A stretch of DNA of 15,826 nucleotides from an uncultured Actinoplanes sp. (GCF_934643405.1 NZ_CAKUCL010000163.1:1-15826); one strand, 5' to 3'. Numbered from the stretch's first letter, positions 6,776 to 14,462 are shown. The notes: generated by a model not told the origin, from the letters alone. Program-made: numbers and translations.

Positions 6776-7113
6776 CGCGCCAGCTCCTGGCGCAGGTCCT
6801 CGAGCTGTTGGGCGAGACGGGGCAGGGGACCGGCCAGCTGCGGCAGAGTCTCCCACTGGTCGCGATGCGCGGCGAGGGCTTCTGTCACTCTGTCGCTGTG
6901 GGTGGTGACGCTGTCGCGGATGTCGTCAGTGCCGGGCGGCGGGTCCCAACCGGCGAATCGGTCCGCTGTGGCGGTGGCGTCAGATTCTGCCTCGTCGAGT
7001 GCAACGACGGCGGCCTGGCGGGTGACATCGTCTCTCCCGACGGCCCCGATCCACAGCTGAGCGGTCTGAAGCTGGGAATGAAGGTAGTCCACGGTCTGTG
7101 TGGCTTTGCTCAC
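6772..7113 (-). CDS. Small helical protein upstream of the NRAMP relic, unknown function
   Basis: This 113 aa protein from GTG 7113 reads MSKATQTVDYLHSQLQTAQL at its start. It is predicted to be almost wholly alpha-helical: an N-terminal amphipathic stretch, a central AVVALDEAESDATATADRFA segment, a Pro/Gly break (WDPPPGTDD), then two more helices ending QLEDLRQELAR, with heptad-like leucines. There is no signal peptide or membrane segment. I do not recognise the family. Its stop TGA shares bases with the GTG of the broken NRAMP gene, which suggests the pair formed an operon and that this protein was an accessory of the transporter (inference). No good ribosome binding site is visible, and an in-frame GTG eight codons downstream is a possible alternative start. 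Confidence 0.6.
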   Translation of the reverse strand: MSKATQTVDYLHSQLQTAQLWIGAVGRDDVTRQAAVVALDEAESDATATADRFAGWDPPPGTDDIRDSVTTHSDRVTEALAAHRDQWETLPQLAGPLPRLAQQLEDLRQELAR

Positions 7114-7814
7114 GATAATCGGTCGCCGACCGCGGCGGCGTGTGGCCGAACCATAGCGCGGCCAGCGCCGCGAGTGCCGCTCACGTCACGGCGAAGATCT
7201 TCCGCACATCGATTGCCTTACCCCGGCCTGCGCCGGCAAAGGGATGGCGGGAACGGCCGGCCATGCTTGACCGGTCTGCCGGCGGGCAGGCGTCGGCATA
7301 GGTCCAGGATCGTTTATTCCGGCAGGTCAGATCTGCCCCTTCGACGGGGCCGCTCGCCGGTGCGACGGTGTGCGCCACGCTATCGCCGCCGTCGCCTTCT
7401 GGCTGACCGTCGCGGCCCCTCTTGACGCGGCTGGGCGCGCATGCGGTCGTCGCTCGGCTGCGGTTCCTGCCGGCGTCAGCCGGCTGACCGGCCGCCCGCT
7501 GCGAATCGTGATTCCAGTCAGTCGGGCGCGTCGGCCCGCGCACCTTTCGCCGCTGCCGGCATGACGGCGACCGGCTCGCCGCTGACGCGGCTGCTCCGTG
7601 GCGTTCGACCGGGTCGCGGTAAGCGGGTGCGGCTCCGCCGGCACCGATACGCCACCATGCCGGGCACCTGGAGCCACTCCGGCCCTGACCCGACGAGCAA
7701 CGCCGTACACCGTCCGGCCGGAGGCGACCGGACGGTGACGGCGCTGATGTCTCTCCTACCCGCACCAATACCATCCACCGCCGGTACGCCGTTGGCACCC
7801 CGCAGCCATTCGGG
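7114..7814. other. Long intergenic region without a supported gene
   Basis: Several long frames are open on both strands, but all are dominated by Arg, Ser, Pro and Ala, lack ribosome binding sites and match no family I know. The only clear structure is the 10-bp inverted repeat at 7708-7737, listed separately. GGTCG-G-CGACC, a short dyad, occurs just upstream of the gene starting at 7113 (about 7119-7131). The region could hold eroded genes, but nothing is identifiable. Confidence 0.5.
7708..7737 (-). terminator. Strong hairpin downstream of the PhoX-type phosphatase gene
   Basis: CACCGTCCGG (7708-7717) and CCGGACGGTG (7728-7737) are perfect 10-bp complements around a 10-nt loop. The hairpin lies about 80 bp past the stop of the - strand phosphatase gene. 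There is no U tract, as is usual for actinobacterial terminators, so the terminator role is inferred from position and stability. Confidence 0.5.
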
Positions 7815-9263
7815 TCAGCCGAGGTACTTCTCCCAGGGACCGGTGATGGCCAGGGTCAGGCCGGGATCCTGCATGTTGACGAAAAGGACCTTGGCGTCGT
7901 CGCTGAAGGTAGGCCCGCAGAACTCGGAGTCGTTGAGCTGGTTGCGGGCGATGGCGTAGGTCGGGCCGCCGGGGAAGGAGCTCAGCACGTGGGAGGCGCC
8001 TTTGCCATCCTCGGCGAGCACAAGGCTGCCCCAGGGGGTCACGGTCACGTTGTCGGGGCCGTCGAAAGTCATGTCGGTGTACTTCGCGGGGGCGCCGTCC
8101 TCCGCGGTGCTCTGGTGCGGGAAGTACGTGACCAGCTGAATGGTCTCGGACCGATAGTTGTAGAACCACACCATGCCGTCGTGTGGGACAGCGTCCGCCG
8201 GCAGCTCGCCGTCCGACCACGCGAACGAGTTGACGACGTACACGCCCTCGTCGGTACCCCACACGCCCTCGAATTTGCGTCCGCGGGTGACCTGCCCGTC
8301 GGTGAACTGCTTACGCACCGACGTGGTCTTCGCGTCGCGCTCCGGCACCTCGACCCACCGGACCGGGAACGGCCGTCCCAGCTGGGCGGAGGTCAGATAG
8401 GCGACATCCGGCAGCACCGAGCCGTCGTCCATGATGATCTGCATCGCGGCGAGGACCCCGGCTGTCGGGGAGAGGCGCGTCAGCACGCCAGGACCGACCT
8501 TGACGCCTGCCGGCGCCGTCCACCGGTAGAACAGGCCGTTGGGCTTGGACGCGTCCTCGGACAGGTAGATGTGGGTGCGGTCCTTGTCGATGGCCAGGGC
8601 CTCGTGGGCGTAGCGGCCCAGGCATTTGATCGGCCTCGGGTCCGCGGAGCCGTCGGCGTGGACCTCGAAGACGTAGCCGTGGTCCTTCTGCAGAACGCCG
8701 CTACGGTCGCCCTCCTGCCACGCCTCGCCGGCCCGGTCCTCGGTCTCTTCGCAGGTCAGCCAGGTGCCCCAGGGGGTCGGGCCGCCCGCGCAGTTCGCGA
8801 CGGTGCCGGACAGGGCAACGAACTCGCCGAGGTTGCGACCGGCCCGGTCGGTGCTGATCACCGTGCAGCCACCCGCGTCGACGGCGCCCGGATCATAGAC
8901 GGTGCCCTTCACGTGCGGTACACCGTGCGTGTCGCCCGGATCGATCTCATGGTTCTGGATCAGCGTGTAGCGGCCCCGGCCGGCGTCGTAGGCCGCCATG
9001 CCGTCGTGGCTGGACGGGGTGAGGCCTTGGCCGCGGTCGAGCCGGGTGACTCCGGTGCGGGTGACGACGGCGTAGCTGAAGCCCTCGGGCAGGGCCAGGA
9101 TGCCGGCAGGGTCGTCCACCAGCGGCGGAAAAGGCACGTGAGTTGCCGGTTTCTGCACCCGGCCGGGGTGGGCCTGGGCCAACGACGGGACGGCGCCGGC
9201 GACGGCAAGACCGACACCGGCGGCAGCGCCACCGGCCAAAAAGGTACGACGAGAGGCAGGCAC
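7815..9263 (-). CDS. PhoX-family (DUF839) phosphatase, Tat-exported
   Basis: This secreted enzyme of 482 aa starts at GTG 9263, preceded by GGGGAG 8 nt upstream. The N-terminus VPASRRTFLAGGAAAGVGLA is a twin-arginine signal, with probable cleavage after SLAQA. The mature part shows the DUF839/PhoX pattern: PEGFSYAVVTRTG near the start, HDGMAAYD, TLIQNHEIDPGD, CAGGPTPWGTWLTCEET, GYVFEV, HEALAIDKDRTHIYLSEDA, FEGVWGTDEGVYVV, and DGPDNVTVTPWGSLVLAEDG. PhoX enzymes are calcium- and iron-dependent beta-propeller phosphomonoesterases that release phosphate outside the cytoplasm; Tat export fits folding with metals bound. An in-frame start at 9335 is open, but its extra residues do not look like signal sequence. 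I found no convincing PHO box upstream. Some family members may hydrolyse other esters, so substrate is unproven. Confidence 0.87.
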   Translation of the reverse strand: MPASRRTFLAGGAAAGVGLAVAGAVPSLAQAHPGRVQKPATHVPFPPLVDDPAGILALPEGFSYAVVTRTGVTRLDRGQGLTPSSHDGMAAYDAGRGRYTLIQNHEIDPGDTHGVPHVKGTVYDPGAVDAGGCTVISTDRAGRNLGEFVALSGTVANCAGGPTPWGTWLTCEETEDRAGEAWQEGDRSGVLQKDHGYVFEVHADGSADPRPIKCLGRYAHEALAIDKDRTHIYLSEDASKPNGLFYRWTAPAGVKVGPGVLTRLSPTAGVLAAMQIIMDDGSVLPDVAYLTSAQLGRPFPVRWVEVPERDAKTTSVRKQFTDGQVTRGRKFEGVWGTDEGVYVVNSFAWSDGELPADAVPHDGMVWFYNYRSETIQLVTYFPHQSTAEDGAPAKYTDMTFDGPDNVTVTPWGSLVLAEDGKGASHVLSSFPGGPTYAIARNQLNDSEFCGPTFSDDAKVLFVNMQDPGLTLAITGPWEKYLG

Positions 9264-9769
9264 GAGAGAAGCTCCCCTGAAGAACGGATCAGTTCCGTGA
9301 CAGCCCAACCCCGCCCGCCGACCACGACATGCCATCCGTGTGAGGACTTCGCGACATCGATATGAACTCCCGGCGTCCCGGAGCCGTGATGGCTATGTCG
9401 TGAGTCGACATCCACAAAAACCAATGAAGAACAGCCGGGTGGCGTGCTTGTCCGCGGCAAATCGTACGCCCCACCATTCCGTCGCGACCTCGCCAAGAGC
9501 TTGCATCGGCTGGTGCAGCTGCCCGGCGTCGTCGGGCAGCTGGCCACCGCAATAACCAACGGTGCCGAGATCTCACCGAGGAGATCAACACGATCGCCGC
9601 GCAGATCGAAGGTCAAGCCTCCGAGGCGACGCTGCCCCGGAGTCTTGACAGAGGAGCTATTTACAGTCTCCCGCGTCGCCGTCGCGGAGCATGTCAGCTG
9701 CACCACCGAGAAGCATCTCAAGAAGCACGGCTACAACCCTCACGACGCCGACTGACAGGTTCAACGGGT
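9264..9769. other. Intergenic region, possible degraded transposase fragment
   Basis: This lies between two - strand genes. It contains the phosphatase promoter region, a short dyad ATGTCG-5 nt-CGACAT (9395-9411) and the larger inverted repeat at 9516-9542. On the + strand, bases about 9565-9610 read RDLTEEINTIAAQIE. This resembles the helical middle of IS110-type transposases, but it is too short to be sure and flanking frames are broken. No intact gene is supported. Confidence 0.4.
9516..9542 (-). terminator. Perfect 10-bp inverted repeat, possible terminator
   Basis: CAGCTGCCCG (9516-9525) and CGGGCAGCTG (9533-9542) pair perfectly around a 7-nt loop. It lies about 230 bp beyond the stop of the - strand gene ending at 9770 and about 250 bp before the phosphatase start, so it could end the upstream transcript. 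The distance is long, and a transposon-derived or operator role is equally possible. Confidence 0.35.
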
Positions 9770-10441
9770 TCAATATCGGCGCTGGGCGTGGGCCAGGGAG
9801 TTGGCGCGCCGGTGCCGGGCCGGAGCCAGGAAGTCGACGTTCACGCCGGCGCCTGCGCCGGGCGTCGACTCCCAGCCACGGAACTTCTCGGCGAGCGCTC
9901 GCACCCGCGTGTTGTCGGGACCGAGCGCGATGTAGAAGAGCGACTCGTCCACCTGCGGATCGTCGCCTCCCCACCGGACGACGCCTTCGCAGTCGGCCAG
10001 AATGTCGCGCAACACCAGCTCTTGCAGCGGGAAGAAGCCGCCCTTTGCCCGGGATCCGGGACGGATGCGGATCGCGGTGCCCGAGGCCAGGTTCGATTCC
10101 GGCAAGGCCGGGTTGACCTCGGCGGCTGGTCGCCAGCCAGCCAGGTCCATCGGCGGGAGTTCCTCGATCTCGTAGTGGAACCGGCGGGCGACATGCAGCA
10201 GGATCGCCTCGACGTCTCCGATCCAGACCGGCACGCTGAGGCCGGTGCCGGCCACCGACCGAGTCCACACCTGGGAGTCGACGTCGACGTTCGCCTGCAG
10301 GGCCCATCCGTTGGCCGAGGTCCCGGGATGTTTTGGGGCGCTCCACGCCGCGACAGTGGGCAGGGCCGGGCTGACCGCGGTGGCGACGCCGGCGAGAACG
10401 CCGGTGCCGAGAACGGTCCGCCGGGTGATCCGGAGATTCAT
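9770..10441 (-). CDS. Tat-exported M15-peptidase-like protein lacking zinc ligands
   Basis: This 223 aa protein starts with MNLRITRRTVLGTGVLAG, a twin-arginine signal. The mature part resembles D-Ala-D-Ala carboxypeptidase-like M15 domains: LLHVARRFHYEIEEL (81-95), SNLASGTAIRIRPG (116-129), GGFFPLQELVLRDILADCEG (134-153), VVRWGGDD (154-161) and DESLFYI (165-171). M15 enzymes bind zinc through SxHxxGxAxD and a later E-x-H. Here the expected His is Leu118, the Asp is Arg125 and the last His is Leu168. All three ligands are gone while the scaffold is well kept, so it is likely a non-enzymatic cell-wall binder (inference). The stop is followed by no close gene. The start lies 37 bp after the DUF1906 gene on the same strand, so the two are probably co-transcribed. 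Confidence 0.75.
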   Translation of the reverse strand: MNLRITRRTVLGTGVLAGVATAVSPALPTVAAWSAPKHPGTSANGWALQANVDVDSQVWTRSVAGTGLSVPVWIGDVEAILLHVARRFHYEIEELPPMDLAGWRPAAEVNPALPESNLASGTAIRIRPGSRAKGGFFPLQELVLRDILADCEGVVRWGGDDPQVDESLFYIALGPDNTRVRALAEKFRGWESTPGAGAGVNVDFLAPARHRRANSLAHAQRRY

Positions 10442-10478
10442 TCCTCTACGTTCCTTCCTTCGTGGGTCGAGTTGATGA

Positions 10479-12674
10479 TCAGGCGGCGCGGCAGAGCGCG
10501 TTGTAGTTCTCCAGCACCTGGTACAGCCCGACCAGTTCCCTCCCGTATTGCTGGGCGGCGTCGTTGGTGCCGTTGTATCGGGCCAGAATCTTCTGCGAGT
10601 CCTCCACGCTGGTGGTCAGGGACGGCCGGGGAAGGCCGATCTGATGAGCGTTGTAAACGGTCACGTACGCCGCGGACGAGATGTTGTAGACCGGGTCCTG
10701 AAGCTTGTCCCAGATCGCCCGGGTGAAGCTGTCACTCAGCACGGTGCCGTTGATGATGCCCTGCTCGATGCAGTAGTTGCGGGCGTCGCGCGCCACCCAG
10801 GCGAAGATCTGGCCGAGGCCGGTGCTGCAGTCGTCGAGAAACCCCTTGCGTACGAGATCGTCGGTGACGGCGTCCTGCGCCCAGAGCTTGCGTATCTCCC
10901 ACATCACCGGTGTCTGCACGAGCGCCTTGCGCAATTTGAGCGCACGGGCGAGGTTGGTGAACAGCCCGTCGTATTTCATGATCACGTCGAACGCCTCGGT
11001 GGTGCTGATGACGTCCCAGGTGACCCAGTCCTTGTCGACCCAGCCCGAGCCGCCGGTCTCCGGCACGCCGATCGAGGTCAGGTACGTCCGGATGTCCGTG
11101 AGCAGCCGCGACCGGTAGGTCGCCTGGTCGAAGTCGACGTCCAGCCCGCTGGTCACCGGTGCCGGGTTGAACTCGTTCTGGCCGGTGTCACGGCCGGACG
11201 CGATGTTGTTGTCGATCTCGATCGCACCGCTGCCGGACCCGATGGTCTTCGTGACGATCTGGTCGAACGCCCAGTTCGTCGGCAGCGGGTAACCGAGGTT
11301 CCCGGAGAACCCGGACGACATGTCGGACACGAACGACGTCCAGGCGTAGCCGGCGTCGGAGACCCGCTGGCACACGTTGCGCGGCCCGTAGATGCCGACC
11401 TCGTAGTTGGAGAGCTCGCCGAGCGTCTCGTAGACGCCCCGGAAGTGCGGAATGATGTACTGACTGACCTCCGCGTCCATGGCGTCGTAGTCGACCGCGA
11501 AGTAGATGAGCGTGCCGGGCTTGAAGCCGTGCACCCGGGCCCATTCAATTGCGTTGTACGCGTCGGCGCAGCCCTGGCTGTAACTGAAGTAGTCGGCCGA
11601 CCGGGAGTATGTCTGATAGATCGGGAAGCAGCGGAGCCCGTTCGCCACGATCGTGTCGAGTTCACCGGGCTGGATTTGCTTCTCCGGCAGACTCGTCGAC
11701 GACGGGTTGTAGAGGTACCGGCCGATGTACTTGTAGCCGGCGTCTTTCAGCGCCTGCGCCCGCGCCGAGGTTATCTTCGTGACCCCGTCGCAGGCCGCGC
11801 CGCTCCGGGTCTGGTCGCCGTACGACACGAGCAGGGACGCCCACGTCGCGAAGTTCCCGGTGCCGGTGACAGGCAGCTTCGCGAAGGACTGGAAGCTCTC
11901 GACGGCGGCCTGCGTGTCCGCGGTGAAGTCGCCGAATGCGACCTCCCGCGCGTTGAGCCGCATCGCCGCGGTGAACAGCTGGGCCCACGGCCCGGTCGTG
12001 CCAGTCGAGACGGTGTGGGTCTTCAGGCCGGCCTGGGTGGCCGGGCCGAACACACCGGTTGCGGTGCCGTCGGCCATGCCCAGTTCGTACTGGACGGCGA
12101 ACAGCATCGACTTGGCGACGTCCCGCGAGTGGTGGCCGTCGCAGGGGATGACGAAGAAGTCCCGGCGGTTGATGTACCGGCCGTTGAGCCACTGCTGGAT
12201 GGAGCGGATCACGTCCGAGCCGTTGTTCACGGTGACGTAGGCGTCCATGTTGAACAGTGCCTTGACCACCTTGGGCTCGAGGGAGGAGCCCGGGAACGCG
12301 CTCGCGACGCCCATGTCGCGCTTCAGGGCGGCGACAGCGGCCTGCACCCGCTCGTTGTAGGTGCCGTCGATCCCGCCGCCGTCGTAACCCTTGCAGTAGA
12401 GGGCGGACTGGAGGATGCAGCTGAAGGCCCACGACGGCACGGTCGCCGCGTTGAGACTCGGGTAGCGGCTTTGGAGCGTACTCAGCGTGGTCGGGCCGAA
12501 GTTGTCTGACAGGGACGCGATACCCATTTCGTGCTGGAGCGCCCGCGTCAGCGCGTACATCGTGGTCCAGCCGGTCTGGCCGTCCTCCGTCAGCTTCGAT
12601 ATGCCGAGGACGGCGCCGTTGGCGTACGTCTCGTTGATGAACCGCTGAGCGCGGAGAACCATCTCGTCAGACAT
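10479..12674 (-). CDS. Large DUF1906 (glycoside-hydrolase-like) cell-wall protein
   Basis: This 731 aa protein starts at ATG 12674 and has no signal peptide. Residues about 1-290 hold up to four peptidoglycan-binding-like modules, recognisable by DG-x-G/F-G-x-x-T motifs: TEDGQTGWTTMYALTRALQ (29-47), DGGGIDGTYNERVQAAVAAL (98-117), GVFGPATQAGLK (207-218) and FGDFTADTQAAVESFQ (247-262). Residues about 294-500 form a DUF1906 domain of the Rv2525c type with a GH25-like TIM barrel: CDGVTK (Asp296), YIGRYL, YFAVDYDA (Asp395), EVGIYG and EIDNNIASG (Asp488). Residues about 500-731 are not named by the usual annotation but contain VMWEIRK (Glu593), STGLGQI (617-623) and ARYNGT (698-703), reminiscent of lysozyme-like transglycosylase motifs. 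A role in peptidoglycan binding or cleavage is likely. Export without a signal peptide is unexplained. Confidence 0.82.
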   Translation of the reverse strand: MSDEMVLRAQRFINETYANGAVLGISKLTEDGQTGWTTMYALTRALQHEMGIASLSDNFGPTTLSTLQSRYPSLNAATVPSWAFSCILQSALYCKGYDGGGIDGTYNERVQAAVAALKRDMGVASAFPGSSLEPKVVKALFNMDAYVTVNNGSDVIRSIQQWLNGRYINRRDFFVIPCDGHHSRDVAKSMLFAVQYELGMADGTATGVFGPATQAGLKTHTVSTGTTGPWAQLFTAAMRLNAREVAFGDFTADTQAAVESFQSFAKLPVTGTGNFATWASLLVSYGDQTRSGAACDGVTKITSARAQALKDAGYKYIGRYLYNPSSTSLPEKQIQPGELDTIVANGLRCFPIYQTYSRSADYFSYSQGCADAYNAIEWARVHGFKPGTLIYFAVDYDAMDAEVSQYIIPHFRGVYETLGELSNYEVGIYGPRNVCQRVSDAGYAWTSFVSDMSSGFSGNLGYPLPTNWAFDQIVTKTIGSGSGAIEIDNNIASGRDTGQNEFNPAPVTSGLDVDFDQATYRSRLLTDIRTYLTSIGVPETGGSGWVDKDWVTWDVISTTEAFDVIMKYDGLFTNLARALKLRKALVQTPVMWEIRKLWAQDAVTDDLVRKGFLDDCSTGLGQIFAWVARDARNYCIEQGIINGTVLSDSFTRAIWDKLQDPVYNISSAAYVTVYNAHQIGLPRPSLTTSVEDSQKILARYNGTNDAAQQYGRELVGLYQVLENYNALCRAA

Positions 12675-12886
12675 CGATGATCTTTCTGCGAGGAGTGGGC
12701 AGCGATCTTGATGCGCGTCAACGTAACAGCGTCCGTCGATTCACAAGGGGCGATGCCTTGCGGGCTCAGCGTGACCGGATTCGGCGCCGGGATATCTACC
12801 TCGCTAAATACCGAACGCGACCGGAACGCCGAGAGACGGAGATCACCGCGGACACAAGCGTGTGTACGGTCGCTACGGTTCACGGT

Positions 12887-13243
12887 ATGAAGAGCACCGC
12901 GACGCACCGGCTGCCGGCCACCCTGCTGATCGTGATCATGGTGGTGGTCGGACTCTGCGGGGTGCCCGCGGCCGTGATGTTCCTGGTGGCGGGGGTGGCC
13001 GGCGGGTCGGCCCTGGTGAGCCTCGGGCTCGGCGCGCCGGCGCTCGTCGCGTACGGCGTCGCGATATGGCTGTGGTTGCGGGCCCGGCGCCCGGGAGCGG
13101 CCGGGCGGGCGTGGCTGCTCGCCGCCCTGGGGACGGTCCTCGTCGTCGGCGCCTCGATCACACCGATCACGATCATCGGCAAGGCCCTGCTGAGCGAATG
13201 GCAGGAGACCCAGCCGGGCGGCCGCGGCTATCAGGGACCCTAG
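12887..13243 (+). CDS. Small membrane protein, unknown function
   Basis: This 118 aa protein starts at ATG 12887 and has three predicted membrane helices: TLLIVIMVVVGLCGVPAAVM, ALVSLGLGAPALVAYGVAIW and AWLLAALGTVLVVGASITPI. A basic loop (RARRPGAAGR) lies between the second and third, and a short polar tail ends QPGGRGYQGP. The frame is open further upstream to 12677, but that part is Arg-rich and unlike protein. TACGGT at 12874-12879 lies seven bases before the ATG and could be the -10 of a leaderless transcript. It is transcribed divergently from the DUF1906 gene. I do not recognise the family. Confidence 0.65.
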   Translation: MKSTATHRLPATLLIVIMVVVGLCGVPAAVMFLVAGVAGGSALVSLGLGAPALVAYGVAIWLWLRARRPGAAGRAWLLAALGTVLVVGASITPITIIGKALLSEWQETQPGGRGYQGP

Positions 13244-13401
13244 GGGCCGGCCGGTCCGTGGTCACAATGGCCCACCGCGAGTGACGCCCCGGCTCGCAGC
13301 GCGTCGTCTCCGATCAGGCCGGCCGTGTCGTGCGGTTCCGGGGTGAACGCCCCGGAGCCGGCCATGAGCAGCGCGGACAGTTCCCGCAACTGGCGGCACA
13401 T
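13240..13401 (-). CDS. Possible 53-aa protein
   Basis: On the - strand, ATG 13401 opens MCRQLRELSALLMAGSGAFT and continues with PHDTAGLIGDDALRAGASLA to a TAG at 13240-13242. Amino-acid composition is natural, and about 85 percent of third bases are G or C. The stop shares the palindrome CTAG with the stop of the preceding + strand membrane-protein gene, so the two genes converge exactly. The purine run GAAGG is only two bases from the ATG, a weak start. The opposite-strand frame shares its third codon positions, so GC bias cannot decide which strand is coding. No family is recognised. Confidence 0.38.
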   Translation of the reverse strand: MCRQLRELSALLMAGSGAFTPEPHDTAGLIGDDALRAGASLAVGHCDHGPAGP

Positions 13402-13660
13402 CACCTTCGACGGCCGGCCGCGTGACCTGCGGCCATCGATGCTGCGGGTCGGCGTGCTGCTGGAGGAGGCGGCTGTGGGGGAGCGGCGCGGGCTGCTGCG
13501 CCGGATGCCGGTGCCGTTGCGCGTCGCCTACCGCCTGGTCGGCACGCCGATGTACGCCGTACGGGTCGGCAGCGTGCGCAGCCTGCTCGACGACGACCCT
13601 AGAGGCCGGCGTCGCGCACGCCGGCGTGCAGCCGTTCGGCCGCGACGATCAATTCTTTGA
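13364..13660 (+). CDS. Possible 98-aa hypothetical protein
   Basis: ATG 13364 is preceded by GGAG at a good distance. The frame reads NWRHITFDGRPRDLRPSMLR, then VGVLLEEAAVGERRGLLRRM, a helical PLRVAYRLVGTPMYAVRVGS and VRSLLDDDP. After that (from about 13602) it turns into an Arg-rich tail antisense to the oxidoreductase gene; a stop in the next frame falls right there. The natural gene may therefore have ended at about 13604 before a shift. It overlaps the start of the 53-aa ORF on the other strand. No function is suggested. Confidence 0.35.
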   Translation: MSSADSSRNWRHITFDGRPRDLRPSMLRVGVLLEEAAVGERRGLLRRMPVPLRVAYRLVGTPMYAVRVGSVRSLLDDDPRGRRRARRRAAVRPRRSIL

Positions 13661-14462
13661 GGCTGGAGACGCCGTACGGCAGGGGCACGTAGACGTGGTG
13701 CACCCCGGCCTCGCTCAGGGCGGCGATGTCCTCGACGATCTGGTTCTCCCGGGTGTCCGGCACGCCGGTCTGGAAGATGCACTCGGTTCCCGGCAGGTCG
13801 GCGAGCACCGCGCCGGCCTGCGCGGGTGTGATGCCGGTGGCCAGCCAACCGGTGCCGCGCCGGACGACTCGGCTCAAAGCCGTCCGGTTGGATCCGGCCA
13901 GGAACAGCGGGATCCGGCGGGCCGGCTTGGGGTTGATGGAGCTCGGTGCGATCCGGTATCGCTCGTTGGCGAACACCACCGGGTCCGGGCCCCAGACCTT
14001 CTCGGCCACGTCCAGGAATTCGTCGAGAGCCTGACCGCGCTCGGCGATCGGGCGCGGCGCGGTGGCCTCGAACTCGTCGATCGACCAGCCCGAGCCCAGG
14101 CCCGCGATCAGGCGGCCGTTGCTGGCGGCGTCGAGGGCGGCCATGGTCTTGGCCAGCCGCACCGGCAGGTGCAGCGGCGCCACCAGGACGCCGGTGCCCA
14201 GCTCGACGCGCTCGGTGACGGCCGCCGCCATGGCCAGGGTGACCAACGCGTCGGTGCTGTTCGCGTAAACGTCCGGCCAGGCCATGTCCGGGATCCCGTA
14301 GAGCCCGTGCGGTCCGCTGGTGTCGTCCGGTCGTAGCACACGCTCGTACGCCCAGAGGCTGTCGAACCCGATGTCCTCGGCCACCTTGGCGAAGGTGGTG
14401 ACGTCGGTGGCGAGGTCGTAGTCGGTGGTCTGCGGCAGGTTCACACCCAGCTTGATCGGCAC
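13599..14462 (-). CDS. LLM-class F420-dependent oxidoreductase
   Basis: This is a 287 aa luciferase-like TIM-barrel protein from GTG 14462. It shows the family signatures MPIKLGVNLPQT at the N-terminus, KVAEDIGFDSLWAYERVL (26-43), ERVELGTGVLVAPLHLPVRL (84-103), LDAASNGRLIAGLGSGWSIDE (109-129) and NPKPARRIPLFLAGS, with a C-terminal helix pair. The family uses reduced F420, or FMNH2 in flavin members, for hydride transfer to varied substrates. The length and the LGTGVLVAPLH and GLGSGW motifs fit the short F420-dependent group common in mycobacteria and actinomycetes. It stands alone, with no neighbouring pathway genes, so the substrate cannot be guessed. Confidence 0.88.
   Translation of the reverse strand: MPIKLGVNLPQTTDYDLATDVTTFAKVAEDIGFDSLWAYERVLRPDDTSGPHGLYGIPDMAWPDVYANSTDALVTLAMAAAVTERVELGTGVLVAPLHLPVRLAKTMAALDAASNGRLIAGLGSGWSIDEFEATAPRPIAERGQALDEFLDVAEKVWGPDPVVFANERYRIAPSSINPKPARRIPLFLAGSNRTALSRVVRRGTGWLATGITPAQAGAVLADLPGTECIFQTGVPDTRENQIVEDIAALSEAGVHHVYVPLPYGVSSLKELIVAAERLHAGVRDAGL

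Noticed and set aside
7181..7798. 205-codon frame in the long intergenic region
   Set aside because: Composition dominated by Arg, Ser, Pro and Ala, no ribosome binding site and no recognisable motif.
7989..9365. 458-codon + strand frame opposite the phosphatase
   Set aside because: Antisense shadow; the - strand has a Tat signal, a ribosome binding site and DUF839 motifs.
9264..9420. PHO box before the PhoX gene
   Set aside because: A GTTCATATCG-like stretch exists on the - strand, but no second 11-nt repeat with the expected GTTCACC core follows.
9444..9755. 103-codon + strand frame ending HLKKHGYNPHDAD
   Set aside because: The tail faintly resembles restriction-enzyme C-termini, but the rest is unstructured and there is no start signal.
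10548..12509. 653-codon + strand open frame opposite the DUF1906 gene
   Set aside because: It is a shadow of the GC-rich - strand gene. Its translation is Val/Asp/Arg/Gly-rich without motifs, while the - strand gives clear domains.
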